NCBI GenBank assembly: GCA_021292165.1
Contig: CM037879.1
Coordinates: 162,742,886-162,806,885 of the forward strand
Direction: 5' to 3'
From: Shinisaurus crocodilurus
Lineage: Eukaryota; Chordata; Lepidosauria; Squamata; Shinisauridae
Length of the DNA stretch: 64,000 nucleotides
The notes under the pieces were generated by a model. It searched no databases. It was given only the letters and a program-made list of their open reading frames with translations, and was not told the origin of the DNA. Below are positions 40,001 to 52,000 of this stretch, one piece after another (position 1 is the stretch's first letter; each line of letters begins with the position of its first letter). A program made the translations under genes and the position numbers.

Positions 40001-43000
40001 GCTGAAAAGCCACATTGTTTTTATAGTTCAGCACTATCTCAGGAGTCTCAATATTACCAATATTTTGGCCCAAAAACAAGCTCTGTGGGAACACTTGAGC
40101 ATTAGCAATGTTCAGAGCTGGGTAAACCATGTTACTACTCTTACTTTTTGAGAAATGCTTGTATTTATCTCAAATACAGACAGTTCAGTTCTCTATATAT
40201 TTACCTGGAAGTAAGTTAATGGGACTTAGGGTGCTTTCAGTTGAGGCTTTTATTGTGCAATTGCCCTCCCTTATTCATGGAATTTTACAAGGGGTTCAGA
40301 CAGCATCGTCTTCAATGTGTAACCCTCCCATATTTTCCCACCGCTTCTTCCATCTTTTTTTATACCAGAAAAAAAATCCATTAAGGAGGAAAAGACCGAA
40401 TAGTTGCACAGTGCCTTTTGATTGGTAGCACTAGGAGGCCTCCATCTGGAAGCAGTTAGTATGCAGCCTTAATTTGACTAAACGAGGGCTTGCCAGTGTA
40501 TTTTTGTAAAGATTTGACCTGTTCATCATCATCCAATCTAAGATGTGATGTTCGCAGAGCGAGCGGGGAGATCAATTAAAGGGACGAACTTCAAAATATT
40601 TGTATGGGAACTTTCACAATTACTATTATTATTATTATTTTTAATTTGGGATTACTTTGCTTTACAATCAAACATCTAGGATTAGAGTGAAAACTATATT
40701 TGAATGACCTTTAGAAGAACCAAACAATATCCCTCTTACCACCCTTAAAAAGAAGTGTCCCAACTATAAGAGAAACGAATGGTTACAACAACTTACAGCG
40801 CAATCCTATGAGGCTGCCCGTAACCCTCCGAACTCGGAGGATTACGGGCATCCTATTGAAGGTGGGAGAAGTGCGGAGGATAGGATATCTTACACATGGC
40901 TTCCACCCGCAAAAACATCTAGATGGCTGATTTCGGCCATCTTTCTGCTCCCATCTTTCTGCTGCTCCCAAATTATGGAATGGCCTGCCGGAGGAGATTC
41001 GCCAACTTACCAGTCTCTTGGAATTTAAACAAACCGTAAAGACTGACCTCTTCTGACAGGCCTATCCGGCGGAATTTTAGGATGTTTTAAAGATGTTTTT
41101 AAGATGTTTTAATAGTATGTGTTGTTTTAATTAGTTTATGTGTTTTGTGTTTTCTGCTGTTCCCCGCCTCCAGATGGAGAGGCGGGTAAGAAATAAATAA
41201 TAATAATAATAATATCATCATCATCATCATCATCATCTTCTTGATGTTTTCCCCCGCCTTGGAATCCTTGGAATCCAGTAGAGCCTCGCCCATCCGCTTC
41301 CTGCCTCCAGGAATGCCCCCCCCCACGAGGGAACCAAGCACGGTCTTCCATGCTCTGTTTCCCTCTCGTGCAGAAGAAACTGCACCGCTACCGGGGGGGG
41401 GGGCGCCAAGGCTGTGCAACTTCGTAAGGATTTACAAGGTCGCAGAACTGTAGACATCATATCCTATGTCCCTCCAGACAAAGTCGGAGGGTCATAGGAT
41501 TGTGCCCTTAGGAACTAAGTATTTGAACAAGTAATATTTGTTCTTCATTTAAAAAAAAAAATGGAATCACGAAATGTTTGCTGACCTGAGCACCAGATGC
41601 CCATCTCTGGGGCTGCTGCCTTAGATAGGGAGGTGGTGGGGCTCTCCCACTGTGGAGGCATTCAAGGTGCAGCTAGACAGTCATCTGTCAGGGATGCTTT
41701 GACCTGGATTCCTGCATTGAGCAGGGGGTTGGACTCGATGGCCTTGTAGGCCCCTTCCAACTCTAATTTTCTATGATTCTATGATTCTATACAGTATTTG
41801 GTAGTGGGGAAGTCTATGGCCAAACCCAGCAATCTGTGATGGTGAGGCAATTAGAGTGATAGTTCTCCATTGTTGGTTAGGTGCTGTACAGGATGGAGAA
41901 TATTTAATTGGGTACTAAGTGGGGCCCGGCTGTACAAATTTTACCTGATCTGCAATTCCCGCAGGCATGAACCAAACCATGATTACAGTGGAGCTGTGAA
42001 TAGCACAGCTCCTTAAAACTAATTTTAGAGGACCCTGTACAGAAACGGAAATCAATCAACTGAGGTTATTTTTCCAAGTCGCTTCCATTATCTTTGGCTT
42101 ACAAAGCTTGTGTTTTATCGAGCAACAGCATACAGAAGTACTTTCAACTCTCCATCTTCTATGAAAACAAAACTGAACTGGATAAACATCAGTGGCAGTT
42201 AAACTGATTAGGCACCTTATCTCGGCAATACAGCAAATGTCTGTGTTTCCCAAAGCGTCAAAAGTCTGATAAATCTCCTCCTAATTTGGCATACACTGAT
42301 TGCTAAAGCAGTCCCTTATAATTGACAGTAGGAAATAAATGTTAAAACATTGTTTGATCTTGGGTTATGGGAGGAGCAATCCTGTGGCCCCTAGACAGCA
42401 CCTGAAAGGCCATAGGATACTTCAGATTCCCAGATCTAGGGATGGAGACAGCACTCCAACCTCTGAGGGGGGGGGATCCACAATCTGACCCCCCTCCCCC
42501 TTGCAGCTGTCACGGAAAGAACTGCACCAAAGAACTGCACCGGCTGCCTCTCTGAGATCAGGAACACAGCCTCGGAGAGGGGGAAGGGAGGTGTTTGGTG
42601 GGCAGGGAGGGGAGGAGACTGGAGAAGCCAGGATACAAGCTATCCTGGGGCCTCTTCAGTCTCCTTCCCTCCCACTCCGAAACGGTTTCGCTAGATGGGC
42701 AAAAAAAAACCCGTCTAGCGAAAATGCAGGGCAGGAGGACAGGATAGGATGATTGTAGGATGCCTAGGATATCATAGAATGATCATAAGCCTCCAGGTGT
42801 GGGGGCTTACGGTCATCGAGTTGCGCCCTTATTGTCCTTTTGTTGTCTCCTTTGGTTTAATGTGACCCTATCATCTGCCAGAGTAGATGGGCATGTGAAA
42901 TTATGAATGGAGTAATAGTTGGACAAGGAGTCCAGGAGTCAAATCCCAATTTGGCCGTGGAGAAAATTTTCCCTTGAACAAGTCACCATCTCTAATCTTG

Positions 43001-46000
43001 TATCTCCATCTGAGTGATGGGGAAAACCAGCTTCACTATGTTTTGTCGGGTTGAACGAAATACAAATGTGTTCACTGGTACTAAATTTTTTTTTTTAAAT
43101 GACTTCATAGTCCTAAGCCTTTATCCTGTGAATCTGTGTGTGTGTTTGTAAAACCATATATGGTATTCATGGGGTTTATGTTTGTTCAGAATAGGGCTCT
43201 CCCCCGCTGCAACACTTTTTTTGCTTGCAGTAATGTGCCAGTTCTCCGGGAGCAGGCTGGAGGTGTCATGCTCCCTCTGGAGGACTCCTCTTCAGAGGAG
43301 CCCCCCCTCCTCCCCGAGCCAAGCATCGCAGAGGAGCTGCCTGTGTTGGGGACCTTGAGGTGAATCAGGGGGATCTTGGGGGAGGTAGCCATCAACACTA
43401 ACCCTCAAGACATAGCTGGTCCCCTCTCAGACTCGGAGGCAGACACCAAGAAGCCAACTAGCCCCCAGGGAGCACAGGCATCTCAAGGTCAAGGCTCACC
43501 CAGCTACCACATGCAGAAGTGCCCACCTGAGGAACAGGGACTCCTTGTGAGTAAAGGTATACTTGTGAGCAAGGCCCTGCTCATAAGCTGACCTTTCCTC
43601 AGGTGGGACAACCTGCAGTTGTGTTCCAGTGGGACTCTGAAGGCTCACCCTTATAAGCCTTCAGTTCCAAGCACTAGGTGCTGGAACAACAGCTGAGAAC
43701 CAGCTTCCTGGCTTCTATTTCTCAGCTAACCCCACTCTTCTCTGCGACTGCCTACAGACCTTGCTTTTGGAATTGACCCTGACTGGAGCTCTGTTCCAGT
43801 GCCCCCATAAGCAGGACAGGAGCTGGCCTTGCTGCCTCTATTTCAGCTCTAAGGCTTCTGTGGCTCCTACAACTCAGTTGGAATAGATTGGTTGGTGAGA
43901 AGAAGCTGCAGCCTTGAAGGCATCAGAGCTGGAGTGGCCCTGGAGATCACAGTTTGTTGCTGCCCAGGCACCACTGATCCTTCCAAAGCTGCACTACTTT
44001 TTGTTCCCAGATAGGTTTGGTTGTTGAATTATGTCATCATACATAGCCACTCACATTTGGCTACGTAACGTCACTGAAAAGACATTAAGCTAATTCAGAC
44101 TGAGGGCATTGCTAATCAGGCCTGTAAAGAGGCACATTATGGAGCACTGCCACCGGCAAGTACCAGAGAGAGGGGTCATGCATAGAGGTGGTACTGGGGG
44201 ACATAGTCTTGGTCCATGAACACTTTCACCCCCTTTCATTCCCCCAGAAACTCTGAAGAAGAAAAAGGTGTGTGTGTGAAGAGCTTTGCAAAAAGCGTTT
44301 CTATCTGTACTTCAGCTTTGCTCTGAGTATAGCCCCCCAGTTGCCCACTATGGCAAAACTGAAGGGGAGCTGAGGTGATTGTCTTTAGCTTCCCAAAGCT
44401 CCTGCCATCTCCAGTGCTGCTGCATGCCTTAAACAGGAGATTGTTCTTGCCAGGCCTCCACATGAGCCAGGCATTGCCCGTGCTTTGTCCGTTCACTCGG
44501 CTCCCGCCCCACTCTTTCCCTGTCATTTGGTGGGCATTAAATTCATAAATGTATCGTTGCCAGTTGCCTTGTTCAGCAAATGACATGTTAAGTACGTGGG
44601 ACATGATTAGAGAATTTGGGAGGGGGTCAGCAGCTTTTCAAGAGATAAGTTACTGAGGATCAGAACTGTGGAACTCATCAAATCTGTAATATCCCAGATC
44701 TCTGTAGTCTTAGCCAGCAGGACTTGCAGCACAATACATGTCTACTCAGAAATAAACCACATTAAATTCAGTGGGCCTTACTCCCTCGTAAGTGGGGATG
44801 GGATTGCACCCTAAATGCAATTGGGGCCTACAAGTGGACCCAGTTCACACATAATGGCAAATTGTGGGTTAATTAACCCAAGATTTGCTGGGCACAAATG
44901 AGAGCAAGCACACTGCCTCTGGTACATTCCCGCTTTCATTTTACATCCTTTGATTGTCCCGATTGTAGGTTGCTCTCATGTCATCTGAATCCTGGCACTG
45001 ACCTGGTTCACATGTAACAGTGGCAAATTGTGGGTTAATCTACAGTTTGCTAGCATTGTGTGCTGCCACCATTTTGAATATGAAACTTCCAATCTGAGGT
45101 TATTCTGTGACGTGTGAACCCAGACACTGTGACCCAGTTTGCACATAATGGTACCAAATCGTGGGTTAATTGCTGTGGTGCGTGCCGGGAGCAGTCCATC
45201 GCCATTTTGCATATTCAGCCTCTGATCAGGCTGATTGGAGGTTGCTGTGTGATGTCTGAACCTGAACACTATAGGTTAATCAACCCACAGTTAACCTAAC
45301 AACAACTAGTTATTTAACCAACGATTAACCCATCCGGGTTCACACATCACAGAATAATCTCCGATCAGAAGTTGCATATTCAAAATGGTGGTGGCACACA
45401 CCACAACAAATCGTAGGTTAATTAACACACAATTTGCTGCCATGACATGCGAACAGGGCATCTGGGTAGTTTAGAGGTTAAACCACGCAGAGTTAACCCA
45501 AGAACAAATTGTAGGTTAACTCTGAGTTGTTTAACCCCTAAACAACCCAGAGTGTCCAGATTCAGACATCACAAAAGCAACCTATTATCAGAGTGATGGT
45601 AGGTTGTAAAATGAAAGTGTAAGTGGACTGCACCGGAGGCAGTGTGCTTGCTCGCTCCTCTTTGTGCCCAGCAAATCATTGGTTAATTAACCCAAGATTT
45701 GCCATTACGTGCAAACCGGCCTGTGCAGTTACAGTCTCAAAAAGTGCTGATTAATATAGTTAGCAACCAAGCTAAAAGATTCCACTATCGATGGCTTAAG
45801 CTGGAGCCTGTAATAATTACAGAATGTTTGTACAGTACTTCAGATACTAAAGGACACTCAAAACAGGAACAAGCAGATGACACACATTTGCTTCATTTGT
45901 ATGCTTCATTTATATTTTTACATCTCGCCATTCTTTCAATATCACCCACTGTTCCTTGAGGAAAAGATTTCATGAGGTCTTTATGTAAAGTAGTTAAATA

Positions 46001-49000
46001 ACTGTTGGTGCTAATTATATATTTTTATGCTTCCAGAATTGCTTAGGCAAAAAATGGCAGTATTTTTCCCCCATTGATGTTTTTTCTGCACACATACGTA
46101 TGTATAAAAATAGCACAAATGTCCTATACTGTAATGGCAAGGATTTTACACATGAAGCGCTTCATGGCAGAACTTGTTGCAAAAACAAACTTGACATTTC
46201 ACAGTCTATTAAAATAAGCACAATATTCTGTCAAAGGTGCCTTTCTTTTGTTGTCTGTTTATTCTTGCAGGAATGCTGCATGGCTATTCCTCTTTCCCAA
46301 ATTATCTTCATTGAAGAACAAGCAGCTGGGATAGGGAAAAGGTAATATGTCAATAGTAAAATCTGTTATGTTGGGGACTGTAGCTTCCCTAGTTTATATG
46401 GAATATCCAGTATTTTTGCAAGCATCTATTCCATTTTGTACTTCCCTTTCTTGGAACCTCAGTCGTCAGGGTTGAAGGTGGAATCATTGGAGAAATGAAT
46501 GTAGCTTACTAAACAATCAAAATGTTTGTGATATTTATGCACCTGCCGCAGTTGCTGTTTCCTACTGTAGCCGCTAGTACTGCTGGCTGCTCAGCTCCCA
46601 GGGATCTTGCCATATTTGGCACCCATCAGCTTTGCTGCTTTCCTATTGGGGTTTTGTTCACTGTTGACTGGCCAATGCAAACCAACAAATGGACAAACTG
46701 GTTTATAATCCTCCTTGGAGTTTAGAAAATGGTTTGCCCTTTTACTGGTCCCCATCAGCAACTTACCCAGACAATAGTTCAGGGTGTGCAGGACACTGCT
46801 GCCTGTAGTTTTCAAAGTCAGGCCATCGTCAAGCTATGGAATTTGCTGCCACAAGACGTAGTAATGGCCACCAATTTAGACAGCTTTGAAAAGGGCTTAT
46901 TAGACCAATTCACAGAGAAGGCTATTGGCTACTAGTAGGCATGATGACTATATGCTACATCCAGGATCAGAGGCAGCAAGCGTCTGAATGCCACTTGCCG
47001 GTGAACAGTAGGAGGGGGCTATTGCTCTCATGTCCCGCTTTGGAGCTTCCCATATGCATCTGGTTGGCTATTACCGTATTTTTCCGTCTATAAGACGCCC
47101 CCATGTATAAGACGCCCCCCACTGGGCCGTGTATAAGACGACCCTCAATTTTTAGTCTAACAATTTTAGGAAAAAGTATAGTCTTATACATGGAAAAATA
47201 CTGTATTTCATAGATTTCATAGATCATAGAGTTGGAAGGAGCCTACAAGGCCATCGAGTCCAACCCCCTGCTCAGTGCAGGAAACTAGAGGAGGGGTCTC
47301 CCATCCAAGTAATAACCAGGCTTGACCCTGCTTAGCTTTCCACACTCAGACAAGCTGAGCCAGCGTGAGCCACAGGCCTGTATTAGGGAGACAGGATGCT
47401 GGACTAGATAGGCCTTTGGTCTGATCCAGCAGGGAGGCTCTTCTTACATTCTTACACTAATTGGCTTACTTTTAAAAATACTTAGTAAGTTGTAAGAAAA
47501 GTGGAAAAGATACGCCGGCTGTAAATACGGCGCCTGACTCTACATCAGTCTTCCCCAACCTGGTGCCCTCCTGATGGTTTGGACTTCAGCTCCCATCAGC
47601 CCCTAGGAAACATAGCTAATTATCACTACATCTTAGGGCAGCAGATTCCATAGCTTGACTGTGCGCTGTGTGAAGAAGTACTTCCTTTTGTCTGTCCTGA
47701 GTCTCCCACCAGGTATATTGAGGTGCAATATTCTCACTGAAAATTAGTTAATGTTTAAAAATACTTAGCAACAGAATAATCCCTTGAAATGTTATTGGAA
47801 ACTTTCTATTACGTTCCTCCGTGGGTGTGGGTGGGGTTTTGGCCTACATTGCTTGATAGAAAGTTAAATAAAACTTTAAAAACATACATATTTTGATTTT
47901 AGAAATACCATGCTTATAGCTATGGAGTACATCATTTTCTTTCTCCTCCTTTTCCCAATACCTTCAGTGCCAAAATAGTGGTTCATCTTCATCCAATACC
48001 TTCCAACAAGGAACCTGGTCCTTTCCAGAGTAGTAAATACTCCTATATCAAACTTTCCTTCAAAGAACATGGTCAGATTGAGGTATGTATGTGTGTTATC
48101 CTGAGGAGTGAGATTATAGTGAAGTGAGTTTTCTGAATTGCCTTTGTGTAATGGTAAAGCCTGCAGAATTTTCAGTTTAAATGGAAGTTTTGGGATGCTT
48201 TAATGTTGGGGTCTCCAATGTGGTGCCCATGGGCACCAATATGCCCACAAACCGCTCTTTTGGCATCTGCCAGGCTTCCTGTCCTTCCTGATATTCATTT
48301 TATTAAGATTTTTTTTAACTGGCAGGCTGGCAGACTACAAAGTGAAGTGCTGCCTTCCAGTGCCATCTTTATTTAGATTCAAAAGATTGGGATTGTGTTT
48401 TGGAGCTCAGACCCCACCCCTGCCTTATAATTGGGTTTCTTGGGCAGGGTACTTTTCTTTTAGTCTCACCAGTTTGCCTTCTGGGAAGTGAGTATTTTGT
48501 GACTGGCCATGCCCACCATAGTAGCTATTTTATGAATAGGCCACCCCCATGGCAGCCATTTTGTGAGAGCGCTCACAACACTCTCAAGATTCCAAATGTG
48601 CCCACTGACCCAAAAAAGTTGGAACCCCTGCTTTAATGGGTGAAAAAAGAATCTATCATACAGGTATTACTACTTATTATTGCGTTATCTTTCTGTGTAG
48701 CATGCCGGCATGGACTGCAAAGTTTTTGAAAACTTTAAAGAGGATTGATCTGCTAAAATTAAAATCTCTTATATATTTGTAGCTTTATGGAAGCAGTTAC
48801 TTTTATTTACAAAATACTGAAGATATTGAAATTTCAATTTCAATGCATGTTTGGAATTAACTTCTTTTGGAAACCATCACCATATAGTTCTACAGGAGGC
48901 TGTCAGAAGAAATGACGCAACGGAGATGGGAAAACATGCCTGTTTCTCAGACCATAGAGGTTAATAAAGGTTCACAGGTATTTATGCAATTTTTAATTAT

Positions 49001-52000
49001 TGGACCTCTGCATTTCTAAACAAGGTAGATTTTGTTGGACTTGCCAGATTTCAGCAAATAGGACATTGAGGAGGCAGCTTCATGGGGGCGTAATACACTA
49101 TTGTCCCCCAAGAAACTTTCCCCCAAGAAACTCTTCACTAATGCAGTACAGTTTGAAACTCAGTCCCCAAATACACTAATTAATAACATTATTTTGTATT
49201 TTGTAAATAATGTTTGCTTTCTTGCAATGCAATCCTATACATGTCTACTGAAAAGTAAGTCCCATTGAGTTCAGTGGTGCTAACTCCCAGGAAATGGTAT
49301 AGGATTACAGCCTTAACCTTTTCATTTTCCAAACATGACTGATCTCAGTACAATCCAGTTTTTGTGAGTTTACATTCATAATGATGTGACGACTTGAACA
49401 TTGTATGTCATCGTGGATAGTCTGTATTTTTTAATTTTTATGATAGGCAGATTGTTTAAATTACTTCTAGCCTCACTAGAGTTTGTAATTTCAGGCTATG
49501 TTGTGGACAATCACAGGACAACTAACAGGCATAGATTTCATAGATCATAGAGTTGGAAGGGGCCTACAAGGGCATCGAGTCCAACCCCCTGCTCAATGCA
49601 GGAAACTAGAGGAGGGGTCTCCCATCCAAGTAATAACCAGGCCTGACCCTGCTTAGCTTTCCACACTCAGACAAGCTGAGCCAGCGTGAGCCACAGGCCT
49701 GTTCTCTGCTACTTGTCCTGTGATTGTCCAGAGTCTGATTTTAGTGAGCTTGTCATTGAACTTCTTAATCTACTGGACTGTAGTACAGTGAACATGCTGC
49801 TGATCGGAAGGCAGCAAATCATGTTATTCATGCCATGTGTGAATGTGATTCTTCAATATGTGAAGCAATTAAAAAAAAGGGGATGCTCCCCTCTAAAGCA
49901 GGGGTGTGCAACTTGTGGCCCTCCATATGTTTTGTCCTACCACTCACCCATCAGCCCTAGCCAGCCTAGCCAGTGGTGAGGGTCGAGGGAAGTTGTAGGC
50001 CCAAATATCTTGAGGGCCACAGGTTGCCCACTCCTGCTCTAGAGCCATGCTGACTAAGAAAGGGTGCTAGTTTCAATGCCCCTCTTGAATCTGAAAAGTG
50101 GTTTGGGCATATAGTACAAGATCTTTTGATAGGCAAGCTCATTGAAGAAATAGTACATGCACACTGGAGGCATTTTCCTTACAACAGTTGTTGAGCCAAC
50201 TTCTCAAACTTTTTTTAAAATCGGCTTTTTAATACAGCACTTTTGTATCTCTTTACAGTGGCACATGTATTTTTAAGGGTTAAACTATCTTGATATAAAA
50301 CCTTTAAAACAATGCAAGAGAAATAATTACAATCTTTATTTCATAAATACTTATAAATAGCCTAACTGATGAAGTTTGGCATTAAGCAAATAGGACAAAA
50401 TATAATAATCTAAAGTGGTAATACAACATGGCTCACTATAGAATATGGTCCTAAATTGTAGCAAAGGTATAGCAAACAACTTATACTATGACTGTTCAAA
50501 TATAACAATGAACTATGGTTTAGCATTACCCCCTCCCCTCTTCCCCAGCACAGCCATGAGGAGGAGATCGGAAATTGTTGCTTTCGTTTTTAACTAATCA
50601 CAGTTTAGCTTTACATCTGAACCCAGACAATTTGTGGTTAGTCTTGACTGTTGTTTACTGAATCAAGCCAACTTGAAACCATTGTTTATGAAGTTGGCTT
50701 GTTTTAATAACCCATAGTTAAGATCAACCACAGTTTAGGGTTTGGATGTATAACTCTAAACTGCAGCTAACTGAAAGCAAGAGATCCCAATCTCCTCACA
50801 GCTGCACCAAATGAGGAGGGAGCTGATGAGCCTGTGGCTTGTACATGTAATGCTAAATCATAACTTAGCATTGTTTCCCAACACAGACAGTGTGTGAAAT
50901 ATCTCTCAGATGCTACAAGGTACAGACTTGACTTGCTTTCAGAATAATGATGGTGAAAAAACTCTTAAGCACTTCTTTTATAATTCTTTTATTTGATGTA
51001 TTTTCTTTTTCAGACCGGAAGAATAAGAGCTGCAGGAATTGTAGGTATTGAGAGGAAACTAGAAGAAAGAAGAAAAGAGATGGATAAAAACATTTCTGAG
51101 GCAAGTAATTTTGAAATTTCATTTTTCAGAAATTTGTCCTAGCTATTTGCAGTTCTTAATTTTTCCTTCTAGCTGCGGGTACGGTTCTTCTAACTGAATG
51201 TAGTTGCACATTATGCAATCATGTTTTAAAATTACTTCATTCAAAACGCCCTTTTAAGAAGCATGGCTGCCTTCTAGAGGGACATGTATATATGGTCTGT
51301 GTGTGCATGTAAAAAAGTTTCTCTGTTTCACTTCTCCATGCTGAATGGTCAAACTGCTTTTTAAAGCTCCCTTTAAATTACAAATAAGTTTGAGAGGTTT
51401 GCAGAAGAATTGTTTATTTATTTATTTAATTTATACCCCGCCTTTTTTCCTGCATGGAATCCAAGGCGGCTTACATAATCCTCCTCTATCAATTGTTGAA
51501 GGGGGAGTAGCCTCCAGTGGATTCTGCATTGAACCGGGGGTTGGATTAAGTGACTTCCAAGATTCCTTCTAGCTCTTCAGTTCTATTTAATGTCAAACCA
51601 GTGCATCAGTAGCAATAGTGAGTGCTATGTGGAACCTGCTTGTGTAAGTGTCACCTGTTGGTGCCTGTGATGTCACTGGTGATGGGTGATGCAACAGTCC
51701 CTCACCCTTTATTTTCTGAGCATTTTAGTATGTTTTATGCTTTAGGGCAGGGGTGGGCCATCCAGATGTTGGACTACAGCACCCAGCTTCCTTGACCATT
51801 GGCCATGCTGGCTGGGGCTGATGGAAGCTTTAGTTCAACAGCATCTGGAGCACCACAGGTTACCCACCCCTGTTTTAGAGCCATCAGTGAGGCTGCCCCA
51901 TCCTCCCACATTGCTCTTTGAATGATGTGCACGCCAACTCCAGCACTGCAGTGGTATTTCCAGTAGTACCTTTACAAAGGGGCAAACATGTACAACTACC

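Larger units (their letters stand above)
46725..47460 (+). mobile_element. CR1-like LINE 3' fragment, interrupted by a MITE and a 5S-SINE
   Basis: Part one (46725-47072) includes a frame with [19 protein letters not shown] and the 3' UTR phrase GGCTATTGGCTACTAGTAGG. The end resumes at about 47382 with GATGCTGGACTAGATAGGCC and a TTCTTACATTCTTAC terminal repeat. The inserted block between lies at 47073-47381. Confidence 0.75.

Noticed and set aside
43136..43591. Acidic/Pro-rich frames that might be a host exon in VPS36 intron 2
   Set aside because: They are broken by stops, lie in an LTR-like block and have no counterpart in VPS36.
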